A stretch of DNA of 64,000 bases from Escarpia spicata (Eukaryota; Annelida; Polychaeta; Sabellida; Siboglinidae), in the NCBI GenBank assembly GCA_963995525.1, contig OZ023207.1:2495344-2559343 (forward strand), written 5' to 3'. Positions 37,801 through 49,546 of the stretch are shown here, in pieces (position 1 is the stretch's first letter; each line of letters begins with the position of its first letter). Below the pieces are notes generated by a model, which was not told the origin of the DNA, made no database searches, and saw only the letters and a program-made list of their open reading frames with translations. Made by a program: the position numbers and the translations under genes.

Positions 37801-38685
37801 ATGGAGACACATATGTTATGATGGAGACACATATGTTATGATGGAGACACATATGTTATGATGGAGACACATATGTTATGATGGAGACACATATGTTATG
37901 ATCGAGACACATATGTTATGATGGACACACATATGTTATGATGGAGACACATATGTTATGATGGAGACACATATGTTATGATGGAGACACATATGTTATG
38001 ATGGAGACACATATGTTATGATGGAGACACATATGTTATGATGGAGACACATATGTTATGATGGAGACACATATGTTATGATGGAGACACATATGTTATG
38101 ATCGAGACACATATGTTATGATGGACACACATATGTTATGATGGAGACACATATGTTATGATGGAGACACATATGTTATGATGGAGACACATATGTTATG
38201 ATGGAGACACATATGTTATGATGGAGACACATATGTTATGATGGAGACACATATGTTATGATGGAGACACATATGTTATGATGGACACACATATGTTATG
38301 ATGGACACACATATGTTATGATGGAGACACATATGTTATGATGGAGACACATGTTATGATGGAGACACATATGTTATGATGGAGACACATATGTTATGAT
38401 GGAGACACATATGTTATGATGGAGACACATGTTATGGTGGAGACACATATGTTATGGTGGAGACACATATGTTATGATGGACACACATATGTTATGATGG
38501 ACACACATATGTTATGATGGAGACACATATGTTATGATGGAGACACATATGTTATGATGGAGACACATATGTTATGATGGAGACACATATGTTATGATGG
38601 ACACACATATGTTATGATGGACACACATATGTTATGATGGACACACATATGTTATTATGGACACACATATGTTATTATGGAGACA
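34890..38685. repeat. 20-bp tandem array, about 190 copies
   Basis: The unit is ACATATGTTATGATGGAGAC with C/G and T/A variants and a few 18-bp or longer copies (for example near 35332, 35548, 35735 and 36665). The first copy still reads the RT codons TYVVMET, and after the last copy the RT resumes with ISYYNANGCNLYALMLDAR. The seed is therefore a 20-bp stretch of the RT gene. Each unit contains the palindrome CATATG. Confidence 0.98.
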
Positions 38686-39144
38686 ATCAGTTATTATAAT
38701 GCAAATGGCTGTAATTTGTATGCACTCATGTTAGATGCCAGGAAAGTATTCGACAGGGTCAATTATTGTAAGCTTTTTAGAGTACTTCTTATTATCACCT
38801 CTGGTATTAAGATTGCTGTTGTATATGTATACTAAACAAAAACTTCAAGTAAGATGGGGCTCTAGTATGCCATCCCAGTTTACCGCATGTAACGGAGTCA
38901 AACAGGGAGCAATCCTTTCTCCTATTCTTTTCTCCATCAACATGGATGGATTGTTTGAACAGTTGGACAAGAGTGGAGTGGGATGTCACACGGACAACCA
39001 CTATACGGGTTGCGTCGGATACGCAGATGATCTCACTTTGCTAACACCCACAAGATCTGGACTCAAGGTTTTAATTGATATGTGCGAAAACTATACAGAC
39101 GAATACTTGTAAATTTTAACGGTACTAAGAGTAGATATTTGATT
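38686..39144 (+). pseudogene. LINE-B RT, catalytic part
   Basis: It has LMLDARKVFDRVNYCKLF (first catalytic Asp), RWGSSMPSQF, NGVKQGAILSPILFSINMD and CVGYADDLTLLTP (YADD intact). A frameshift lies near 38770-38820. The frame stops at 39112. Confidence 0.9.
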
Positions 39145-39490
39145 TTTAGAACAAGAAGAAGTTTATTTTGACCCCAAAAATATAACACAATAATAACTCA
39201 ATAAACATGTCAGGTATATGCTTTACCACACATAAAATAAATGTGCATATATATTATACACCATTTCTTAATGGCAGAAATAATAAGTGATTAAAGCAGA
39301 ACAAAATAGACCTTTTGTTTTAATTGACACACAAGGGGGTCAGTGGCTCCGACTAAGACATGCTGTCGCTATCATGGGAGCCACGGTAGTTATAACCAAT
39401 TATTATAACTTTTTGTTTTGTTTTAGTATGTCCTTTGTATCTTACATATCGGCTGATATATTCAAATATGTGCATATACTTAAATAGTAG
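39145..39490. other. Inserted segment of about 340 bp in LINE-B, unidentified
   Basis: Coding similarity to LINE C-termini is lost here and resumes near 39500. A GTGGCTCC...GGGAGCCAC inverted pair lies at 39343-39385. It may be a SINE/MITE or simply decay. Confidence 0.4.
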
Positions 39491-39499
39491 TTGTCGAGG

Positions 39500-40978
39500 T
39501 CGTAGATGTACAACTGTAAACCCGACAACAGAACTGTGTTTTTTAATGATACCGAGTTGGACAGTGCCCAAGATGCTGTACATTTGGGCCATCATATACC
39601 CATTGTTAACAAGGATAATCTAGTCGTCGATGCCACTGCTAAATTCTGGAGAGGGTATAATATGTTCATGGCCGACTTCGGTCATATTAAGATGAATGTA
39701 AAGTGAAATTTATTTAAACTATATTGCTGCTCTTATTATGGAGCCCCACTGTGGGGTCTTATTATGGAGCCCCACTGTGGGATCTTATTATATAGAGCCC
39801 CACTGTGGGATCTTATTATGGAGCCTCACTGTGGGGTCTTATTATGGAGCCCCACTGTGGGGTCTTATTATGGAGCCCCACTGTGGGATCTTGTTATGGA
39901 GCCCCACTGTGGGATATTATTGTGGAGCCCCACTGTGAGATCTTATTATGGAGCCCCACTGTGGGATCTTATTATGGAGCCCCACTGTGGGATCTTATTA
40001 TGGAGCCCCACTGTGGGATCTTGTTATGGAGCCCCACTGTGGGATCTTGTTATGGAGCCCCAGTGTGGGATCTTATTATGGAGCCCCACTGTGGGATCTT
40101 ATTATGGAGCCGCACTGTGGGATCTTATTATGGAGCCCCACTGTGGGATCTTATTATGGAGCCCCACTGTGGGATCTTGTTATGGAGCCCCACTGTGGGA
40201 TCTTATTGTGGAGCCCCACTGTGGGATCTTATTATGGAGCCCCACTGTGGGATCTTATTGTGGAGCCTCAATGTGGAGTCTTATTATGGAGCCCCATTGT
40301 GGGATCTTATTATGGAGCCCCACTGTGGGATCTTATTATGGAGCCCCACTGTGGGATCTTATTATGGAGCCCCACTGTGGGATCATATTATGGAGCCCCA
40401 CTGTGGGATCTTATTGTGGAGCCCCACTGTGGGATCTTATTATGGAGCCCCACTGTGGGATCTTATTATGGAGCCCCACTGTGGGGTCTTATTATGGAGC
40501 CCCACTGTGGGGTCTTATTATGGAGCCGCACTGTGGGATCTTCAGAGTAAGAGTGTTGGCACTATTTGCACTGCATGGCGAAAAGCGCTTAGAAAGTTGT
40601 GGGGGCTAGCACCACCTACACACGGTGATGTTATAGCATTGTTATCGGGTAGTTTGTCATTATTGGTAATCTTAAAGCAAAGGTTCTCCAAATTCATTCA
40701 TTAAGCTATGAACCATAATTCACCGATTATAAGCAGTGTTGCTAAGTTGTTCATTGCAAATCCATGGTCAAATTGTAGCTCAAACTACTTAAGTGAATGT
40801 GATGCAATATACGAAGCGTCTACGTGTGATACTAGCCGTGTGTGGCAGGCTGGTTTGTCCAACGTAACAATATAGAACGTGAACGTATTATCGGAAATGT
40901 TAGACATCAGGAATGGTCTTAAGACATGCAATATTTTAGACGACGATGATGTCGACCGTATCATTAGGAAATCTCTTT
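39500..40978 (+). pseudogene. LINE-B ORF2 C-terminal domain, expanded by a 26-bp array
   Basis: It reads CKPDNRTVFFNDTELDSA, then AVHLGHHIP, KFWRGYNMFMADFGH and LYCCSYYGAPLWDL. After the array come ICTAWRKALRKLWGL, PPTHGDVIALLSGS, LKQRFSKF and NPWSNCSSNY. These are tail motifs of this LINE type, with stops and frameshifts. Confidence 0.75.
39731..40540. repeat. 26-bp tandem array, about 31 copies
   Basis: The unit is TCTTATTATGGAGCCCCACT plus GTGGGA. It was seeded from the codons of SYYGAPLWDL in the LINE-B C-terminal domain, which continues after the array. The long open frames over it are artefacts of three-frame openness. Confidence 0.97.
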
Positions 40979-40999
40979 ATTTAAAAAAAACTACAATTG

Positions 41000-41505
41000 C
41001 CATTTTAATGTGGCTAAGAAAATAAGGGCTATGAAGGATAATAAATCACCTGGAGTGATGGGATTCAACCCAAACTAATATTGGAAATTGTACAACAAAT
41101 TAGCGTACCGCTTCCTACAGTTTTCAATTTGTCATTAGAAGAGGGAGTGGTTCCTTTAGAATGGAAAGAGGCAAACATTATACCGTTATTTAAAAAAGGT
41201 TCGAGAAACAAGTCAGATAACTATAGACCAGTGAGGTTAACATCGGTGATTTGGATATTATTAGAAAGACTAATTAAAGACCACATGGTGGATTTTCTTG
41301 TTAAACATAACTTGATAAACCCATCTCAACATGGGATTTTAAAAGCGAGGTCATGCTTAACAAATATGTTATGTTTTTTTTGGAAGACATCACTAAGTGG
41401 GTAAATCAGGAAAAAGAACTAATAATACTGCTGTACAAAATAATAGTTAGGCTTCATTTAGAATATTGTATACAAGCGTGGACGCCATATTGCAAGAAAG
41501 ACATA
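41000..41505 (+). pseudogene. CR1 ORF2, RT part of the nested copy with an internal deletion
   Basis: From AKKIRAMKDNKSPGV it follows residues about 469-600 of the intact ORF2 (EEGVVPLEWKEANIIPLF, NYRPVRLTSV, INPSQHG). It then jumps at about 41405 to residues near 805 (KELIIPLYK, EYCIQAW). The catalytic FADD region is therefore deleted. It ends at CATA 41502-41505, where a transposon is inserted, and continues at 47657. Confidence 0.92.
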
Positions 41506-44500
41506 GGGCGATTCCACAGAAAGTGAGCCTGAGAGGTGACTTGCTATAATTGCACTAGGATACAAAAATCTTGACCCATTTACTACGTCTACATCTCCTT
41601 GTTATGAAACAAGTTAAAAATTATGATTTTATAACTTTTTTATGGGAAATAATGGCCATTTTGCATACAAGTATGTATTTTGTTATGTAATTTATTATAA
41701 TACCCATTTTCAAAATTCAAATAACCTCATTTTTTTGGCAATTTTTAGACGCTGAAGGTCGAATGGACTTATGCCATCACTCTCCGTCCGCTGTTAGCTG
41801 CCATATCCCAGAAACCGTTCAGCAAATTTTTCTATAAATTTTGCATAGACATATCTTAGGGTACTGCCACTATACACAATTGAATCATTCTAAGAGCACG
41901 TCAGGGCCCCCCAAATGCAAAGTTGTCCTACTATTTCCCTACTGCTGTAAGCCTCCTGCACAGATCTCTATTTATAACAGGATATTTCCCTATCTCTGAA
42001 CACTGGGGTGGCTAACATAGCAGTGAATTTAGGTCAGTGTGTGGTCAGTGACCCACTGGCTGGAGTGGTCACTCATGGCCACAGTTTATTGTTGGTCAAT
42101 CTAGGTGTGTCCAGGGCTGGGCTGTTGTTTATTGCCCTGTGTGGGAGAGTGAGTGCTAAGTGGGCTTCAGGCATTGTAGGCACTGGGGTGAGACATTCTG
42201 ATGTAATACACCTTTTGTACCCTTACAGATATAATTAGCTAAGCACAAAATTTCTAGTGTATCATGGCATTATACGTTAATAACATGCATACTATAACTA
42301 GTACAAGCCAACTTTGAATGCCATACACTCAATATTTCCATGCTTTCCATGTGCATATATAATGTAAAACTTCAACAGCCGTTTTCTCCATTTTCATTTT
42401 TTTGACCCCTACCATGTTCAATGCTACATAACTTCGCCAATTTTTTGTGGCAGTCATAATTTTTTTAAACTGTAAAGCACCCTACCCAACCTTTACAAGA
42501 ATGTAAGAAAACAATGTTAAAATTTTTTCGACTTATCACTCATTTGGTCAACCGGGGTAACATATAGACATTTCTTTAAAGAAGTTAATTAGGTATACTC
42601 AGATGACACTAGGTTACAATTAAATGAAATTTAACCCACAACAATATTTTTGTTAAAAGTTATATATAATAAAAAAATTCACAATTTAAAAAAAACTAAA
42701 TTTTTTCCTAAAATAAATTTGTTTTTGTTTTTTAAATCTCTAATTGGTTTATACATCAACATATGAATACTTTTGCCATACCAAAATTTAAAAGACGAAC
42801 AAATATTTAACTGTATAAAGTTTGAAATATATGTGTGTCACACACGTAACGCTACGTTACATTTGTGAATCTAATACCTACGTATATCATGACACAATAT
42901 ATTTGTACACACTTTTAATAACTATAATTGAATTTCTAATGTGTTACAATGGGACAACACCACATCAGGTCAATTATAGTTGACAATATTTGAGACCCAT
43001 GGGCAGTGACGCGGGACATTTTTTTTTATTGGGGGACTAAAGGAGATTCAGCACCACTAAACAATTTTCACCGCCGCGTATCTTCACATCTTCCCTTACC
43101 TTGTGGCTGTCTCGGTTGGCTCGACTGTGACATCGGAACAAACACTATTAAAAAAAAATTTTTTAACATTTTTTCGCTGAAATGTCTATTTACCTTCTCC
43201 AGCTTCTCTCCGCTGAAATTATGACGTCCGAAGACAGGTGGGGGGATGCTTTAGAAAAAAAATTTGCCACAACGCCGCCTATTACTGGGCGCCCCGAAAA
43301 CAATATGTCTACCCTCCAATTGCACACACCTTTCACAGTCGACAAAAATACACATTAATCGTCTCATAAAATTTACATTTCCACCCGCCATTGACGCTCG
43401 CTACAAAAACAAACATTCATGCTCATATTTAATGGGGGTAGAACCACATGTAAACTCAGTAACCAGTGCATTACTAGGTCAATTTCAGCCAATTACTAAG
43501 TCATTTCGACAAGCGTCACACATGTAACAAAAGTATGTTACACATGTAATGTCACATTTATATTTTATGCAAGTTATAGTCATATATACATACACAGAGT
43601 ATTCCCATACATATCTGCCTGTTTAGGATAATGCCACTTACTATCATATCTCTAAAACTTCACAGACTTTGGATAATAACTGATGTGCCCATCTGAAGTT
43701 GTTTTGAGCATCACGCCCGTAACACTGGATTTGACATATTTTACAACATCCACATAATTGATTAATTTATTACAATCAAGTAACCTTACTGTCTTTTGTT
43801 ATAGCATGCATAAGAAATCTCATGATGTTATGCAAACTGTCAATTACTAGGTAAATTTCAGCAAATTACTAGATCACTTTCACAAGCGTCACACGTAACA
43901 AAACATGTCACGCACGTAACGTCACATTTATATTCTTTATTTTTTAAATATTAACCAATGACAGTGTTACACAGATACACTGTATACCTATACATGTGTA
44001 CTTATTTATAACAGTGTTACACAGATACACTGTATACCTACACATGTGTACTTATTTATGACAGTGTTACACATATACACTGTGTACCTATACACGTGTA
44101 CTTATTTATGACAGTGTTACACAGATACACTGTGTACCTATACATGTGTACTTATTTATGACAGTGTTACACAGATACACTGTATACCTATACATGTGTA
44201 CTTATTTATGACAGTGTTATACAGATACACTGTGTACCTATACACGTGTACTTATTTATGACAGTGTTACACAGATACACTGTATACCTATACATGTGTA
44301 CTTATTTATGACAGTGTTACACAGATACACTGTGTACCTATACATGTGTACTTATTTATGACAGAGTTACACAGGTACACTGTATACCTATACACGTGTA
44401 CTTATTTATGACAGTGTTATACAGATACACTGTATACCTATACATGTGTACTTATTTATGACAGTGTTACACAGATACACTGTGTACCTATACATGTGTA

Positions 44501-47500
44501 CTTATTTATGACAGTGTTACACAGATACACTGTATACCTATACATGTGTACTTATTTATGACAGTGTTACACAGATACACTGTGTACCTATACACGTGTA
44601 CTTATTTATGACAGTGTTACACAGATACACTGTGTACCTATACATATGTACTTATTTATGACAGTGTTACACAGATATACTGTGTACCTATACATGTGTA
44701 CTTATTTATGACAGTGTTATACAGATACACTGTGTACCTATACACGTGTACTTATTTATGACAGTGTTACACAGATACACTGTATACCTATACATGTGTA
44801 CTTATTTATGACAGTGTTACACAGATACACTGTGTACCTATACATGTGTACTTATTTATGACAGAGTTACACAGGTACACTGTATACCTATACACGTGTA
44901 CTTATTTATGACAGTGTTATACAGATACACTGTATACCTATACATGTGTACTTATTTATGACAGTGTTACACAGATACACTGTGTACCTATACATGTGTA
45001 CTTATTTATGACAGTGTTACACAGATACACTGTATACCTATACATGTGTACTTATTTATGACAGTGTTACACAGATACACTGTGTACCTATACACGTGTA
45101 CTTATTTATGACAGTGTTACACAGATACACTGTGTACCTATACATATGTACTTATTTATGACAGTGTTACACAGATACACTGTATACCTATACATATGTA
45201 CTTATTTATGACAGTGTTACACAGATACACTGTGTACCTATACATGTGTACTTATTTATGACAGTGTTACACAGATACACTGTGTACCTATACACGTGTA
45301 CTTATTTATGACAGTGTTACACAGATACACTGTATACCTATACATGTGTACCTATTTATGACAGTGTTACACAGATACACTGTGTACCTATACATGTGTA
45401 CTTATTTATGACAGTGTTACACAGATACACTGTGTACCTATACATGTGTACTTATTTATGACAGTGTTACACAGATACACTGTGTACCTATACACGTGTA
45501 CTTATTTATGACAGTGTTACACAGATACACTGTATACCTATACATATGTACTTATTTATGACAGTGTTACACAGATACACTGTGTACCTATACACGTGTA
45601 CTTATTTATGACAGTGTTACACAGATACACTGTATACCTATACATGTGTACCTATTTATGACAGTGTTACACAGATACACTGTGTACCTATACACGTGTA
45701 CTTATTTATGACAGTGTTACACAGATACACTGTATACCTATACATGTGTACTTATTTATGACAGTGTTACACAGATACACTGTGTACCTATACACGTGTA
45801 CTTATTTATGACAGTGTTACACAGATACACTGTATACCTATACATGTGTACTTATTTATGACAGAGTTACACAGGTACACTGTATACCTATACACGTGTA
45901 CTTATTTATGACAGTGTTACACAGATACACTGTGTACCTATACACGTGTACTTATTTTTGACAGTGTTACACAGATACACTGTGTACCTATACATGTGTA
46001 CTTATTTATGACAGTGTTACACAGATACACTGTATACCTATACATGTGTACTTATTTATGACAGTGTTACACAGATACACTGTGTACCTATACACATGTA
46101 CTTATTTATGACAGTGTTACACAGATACACTGTGTACCTATACATGTGTACTTATTTATGACAGTGTTACACAGATACACTGTATACCTATACATGTGTA
46201 CTTATTTATGACAGTGTTACACAGATACACTGTGTACCTATACATGTGTACTTATTTATGACAGTGTTACACAGATACACTGTGTACCTATACACGTGTA
46301 CTTATTTATGACAGTGTTACACAGATACACTGTATACCTATACATGTGTACTTATTTATGACAGTGTTACACAGATACACTGTGTACCTATACATGTGTA
46401 CTTATTTATGACAGTGTTACACAGATACACTGTGTACCTATACACGTGTACTTATTTATGACAGTGTTACACAGATACACTGTATACCTATACATGTGTA
46501 CTTATTTATGACAGTGTTACACAGATACACTGTATACCTATACATGTGTACTTATTTATGACAGTGTTACACAGATACACTGTGTACCTATACATGTGTA
46601 CTTATTTATGACAGTGTTACACAGATACACTGTGTACCTATACATGTGTACTTATTTATGACAGTGTTACACAGATACACTGTGTACCTATACACGTGTA
46701 CTTATTTATGACAGTGTTACACAGATACACTGTATACCTATACATGTGTACTTATTTATGACAGTGTTACACAGATACACTGTATACCTATACATGTGTA
46801 CTTATTTATGACAGTGTTACACAGATACACTGTGTACCTATACATGTGTACTTATTTATGACAGTGTTACACAGATACACTGTGTACCTATACATGTGTA
46901 CTTATTTATGACAGTGTTACACAGATACACTGTGTACCTATACACGTGTACTTATTTATGACAGTGTTACACAGATACACTGTATACCTATACATGTGTA
47001 CTTATTTATGACAGTGTTACACAGATACACTGTGTACCTATACATGTGTACTTATTTATGACAGTGTTACACAGATACACTGTGTACCTATACACGTGTA
47101 CTTATTTATGACAGTGTTACACAGATACACTGTATACCTATACATGTGTACTTATTTATGACAGTGTTACACAGATACACTGTGCACCTATACATGTGTA
47201 CTTATTTATGACAGTGTTACACAGATACACTGTATACCTATACATGTGTACTTATTTATGACAGTGTTACACAGATACACTGTATACCTATACATGTGTA
47301 CTTATTTATGACAGTGTTACACAGATACACTGTATACCTATACATGCGTACTTATTTATGATAAAGAAACTTAGTAACACACTTCCATAACTTCACAGAC
47401 TTTCTGCAATAACTGATGCACCCGTCTAAATTTTGATTTTTGTAAGTCATACACATAACGCTACATGTAACATATTTTTGAAAATTAATTAATGATAAAA

Positions 47501-47652
47501 ATTAAATTTTGCATAAACTAGCTATTAAACAAAACATAGAACAATGTTATGATCACATTTTAAACAGTTTGCATTAGGTTAGCATAAATCTATAAAAGTT
47601 GAAATATTTAAAATGTTGTCTGAATGTCACACAAGTAACAGTGGAATCGCCC
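41506..47652. mobile_element. 6.1-kb short-TIR DNA transposon with a CATA target duplication
   Basis: It is bounded by GGGCGATTCCAC (41506-41517) and the exact complement GTGGAATCGCCC (47641-47652). CATA flanks both sides (41502-41505 and 47653-47656). Removing the element and one CATA restores the CR1 codons seen uninterrupted near 53120-53150, so both ends are exact. No transposase is recognisable; small frames at 42008 and 43006-43527 have no known domain. The interior has dispersed GTCACACACGTAAC-like motifs and repeated AAACTTCACAGACTTT modules, and a 3.4-kb array. It is probably non-autonomous. Superfamily not assigned. Confidence 0.93.
43961..47360. repeat. 50-bp tandem array, exactly 68 copies
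   Basis: The unit is ACAGTGTTACACAGATACAC plus 30 bp, ending CTTATTTATG. The array is 3,400 bp with no indel. Only substitutions are seen (TATACC/TGTACC, CATG/CACG, rare AGAGTT...AGGTAC copies), and they recur in blocks. Confidence 0.98.
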
Positions 47653-47656
47653 CATA

Positions 47657-48130
47657 GATATGGTAGAAAGAGTACAGAGGAGACCGACTAAAATGATACC
47701 AAAACAAAGGGATCTTAGTTATGAAATACGCCTAAAAGAATGTGGTTTAATAACACTAGAGACCAGGAGATTGAGAGGAGATCAGATAGAAGTGTTTAAA
47801 ATATTGAATGGTTATGAAAATATTGATAGAAATATTTGTTTCTCAGTTAAGAAAGATAGAAGGGCGAGAGGACACAAAGTTACATTAGTAAAAGAGCAGT
47901 GTAGATTATATATGAGAAAGTTCTCATTTTCACAAAGGATTGTAAATGATTGGAACAGATTATCTGCTGATTGTGTGGGTGCTAGTAGCGCGAATATATT
48001 TAAAAAAAAAATCAACACACGTCAGAAGGATAAAAGGGTTGGACTCTCAATAAGCCAAAGGCCTTCCTTGTCCGTCTGCCGTCTAGAGTTAATTCTCTGG
48101 GTGGCAGTCTTGTTAAATCTTGTTAAGCAC
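47657..48130 (+). pseudogene. CR1 ORF2 C-terminus and 3' end (after the transposon)
   Basis: It continues the copy interrupted at 41505: MVERVQRRPTKM, RLRGDQIEVFKIL, KFSFSQRIVNDWNRL, then the 3' UTR and two copies of the 10-bp tail repeat CTTGTTAAAT. The 131-codon stretch matches the intact copy with substitutions. Confidence 0.93.
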
Positions 48131-48145
48131 CGCATTTGAGAAATT

Positions 48146-48495
48146 GACATATTTTACAACATCCACATAAATTATTAATTTATCGCAATCAAGTAACATT
48201 ATTAGGTTTTGTTATTATAGTATGAATTAGAAATCTCATATTGTGTCAATTACTAGGTAAATTTCAGCGAATTACTAGGTCAAAGTCATAAGTCTCACAC
48301 ACATGATTTGGTACGTCACACGTAATGCTACAATTAACATATTTTTGAAAATTAATGTAAATAAAATGTTGCATACATTAACTTTTATTCAGCACTTATA
48401 GCAACACAAAGATCACAATTAAAACAGACAGCAATACATTAGCATAGATCTGCAGAAGTTGTCTGAATGTCACACACGTAACGGTGGAATCGCCC
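48146..48495 (+). mobile_element. Right-end fragment of the GGGCGATTCCAC-TIR family
   Basis: It ends with the exact GTGGAATCGCCC (48484-48495) preceded by GTCACACACGTAACG. Upstream it matches 43735-43860 and 47440-47640 of the full element. No left end is present. Confidence 0.88.
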
Positions 48496-48767
48496 TATCT
48501 ATGTACAGCTGTATATTACCTTTGCAAAGTACTGGTTTTGTTGGCCAGCCAAGGTAGTATTTATTTAAAATGCAATGTTTAGCGGTGAGTGTCAGGTGGC
48601 TAATAATTATCGCAGATGATATTGTTTTAGTAGCAGATCAAAGGATGTGGTTCAAAAGTCGAAGGTGATCAAGTTGAAACAGGATGTGCTTGCTTGATAA
48701 ATAAATTCTCTGTGAGAGACACAAAGATGTATAATAATGTGTCACCTGTGTGTTGTGTTCTCAGCAG
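48496..48767. other. Unique sequence upstream of the YWTD exon, probably intron
   Basis: It ends with a plausible acceptor (TGTGTTCTCAGCAG). No branch point is assigned. Confidence 0.4.
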
Positions 48768-48933
48768 TTGGATGGGTATACGGACTTGCTGTTGATCCAG
48801 AAGAAGGCAAACTGTACATCTCAGACAAAAGTGACAGAAAGATACTTGTGACCAGTTTGGACGGCAGTGAGAGAAGAACACTCGTCAACTGTACAGGCAA
48901 ACCATTCGGTCTGACAGTGGATCTCAACAACAG
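48768..48933 (+). CDS. LDL-receptor-type YWTD (class B) repeat, exon A
   Basis: The exon reads VGWVYGLAVDPEEGKLYISD, then RKILVTSLDGSERRTLVN, then KPFGLTVDLNNR. This is the LDLR class B pattern, with GLAVD..., LY(W/I)(T/S)D..., I....LDG..R..L and P.G..VD. It would form one blade of a six-bladed beta-propeller in an extracellular receptor such as LRP, LDLR or a related protein. The acceptor is CAGCAG before 48768 (48765 is possible). The donor is GTAACA at 48934. The upstream intron would be phase 1 and the downstream one phase 2. No other exon of the gene was recognised 5' of it within the window. Confidence 0.82.
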
Positions 48934-49394
48934 GTAACATTTCCATGCAGTACTACAATGTTTCCTGTAACAAATATATACACTGTAGTTTTATTTAGAC
49001 ACTCACACTGTGTGCTCAGTGTTTCATAGTATGACATTGGTGTAATGTCTGATGTGTAGGTTAAAGACAATTTATCCTCTTGCCCACGGACATCGTTTTG
49101 ACTCAATCTGAATAATTATGTATAATGTTTAATAGTGTAATGATTGTATTTATCTTGTTAAATGGTGAAGTTGGCAATGCTGAGGAAATATTTACTATGA
49201 TTTATTATGATATGTGTTATAGTAGTTTCATATTTAGAATTATCACTCAAAACGCCAATGTCAACCTCGTATATTGAAGTGGTATATAATGTAGCACCTC
49301 ATGAAGATTGTTGTGATGAATCATATTGAAGTGATATATAATGTAGCACCTCATGAAGACTGTTGTGATGAATTATATTGCTATCACGTTTCAG
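48934..49394 (+). other. Intron between the two YWTD exons
   Basis: It begins GTAACA and ends CACGTTTCAG. A 56-bp segment (about 49270-49323) is tandemly duplicated (about 49324-49377) just before the acceptor. Confidence 0.75.
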
Positions 49395-49546
49395 GTTGCT
49401 GTTGTTTTCAACATATAGCCCATATGGTATCTACAAGGCCAGGCTGGACGGAAGTGAACCCACACGTATTGTGTCAACAGGTCTGCGATCTGTCTACGGA
49501 CTAGACATAGACAACAGCACCAGCAGGATCTGTTGGACTGACTACA
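49395..49546 (+). CDS. LDL-receptor-type YWTD repeat, exon B
   Basis: After joining to exon A (split Arg codon AG/G) it reads RLLFSTYSPYGIYKARLDGS, then VSTGLRSVYGLDIDNSTS, then ICWTDYS. The I..A.LDG, GLR..YGLDID and WTD words fit the next YWTD blade. The acceptor is TTTCAG at 49394 and the donor is GTAAGT at 49547. The exon enters in phase 2 and leaves in phase 1, compatible with exon A. The following exons are not visible, so the gene either continues outside or is broken by the later insertions. Confidence 0.82.

Larger units (their letters stand above)
31727..40990 (+). mobile_element. LINE-B: second non-LTR retrotransposon, 5'-truncated, inserted in the CR1
   Basis: The element starts inside its endonuclease and ends in an A-rich tail (about 40979-40990), as expected for target-primed insertion with 5' truncation. 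Non-array sequence is under 3.5 kb. It is stretched to 9.3 kb by four arrays (45, 54, 20 and 26 bp) plus an insertion of about 340 bp. Its endonuclease and RT wording differ clearly from the CR1 on either side. I do not assign a clade. Confidence 0.8.

Noticed and set aside
34890..38685. Centromeric satellite candidate
   Set aside because: The unit is 20 bp and clearly seeded from RT codons at this locus. It is a local minisatellite.
42008..43527. Transposase ORFs inside the TIR element
   Set aside because: The frames at 42008-42238, 43006-43224 and 43264-43527 are short, in low-complexity context, and show no DDE or zinc-finger pattern.
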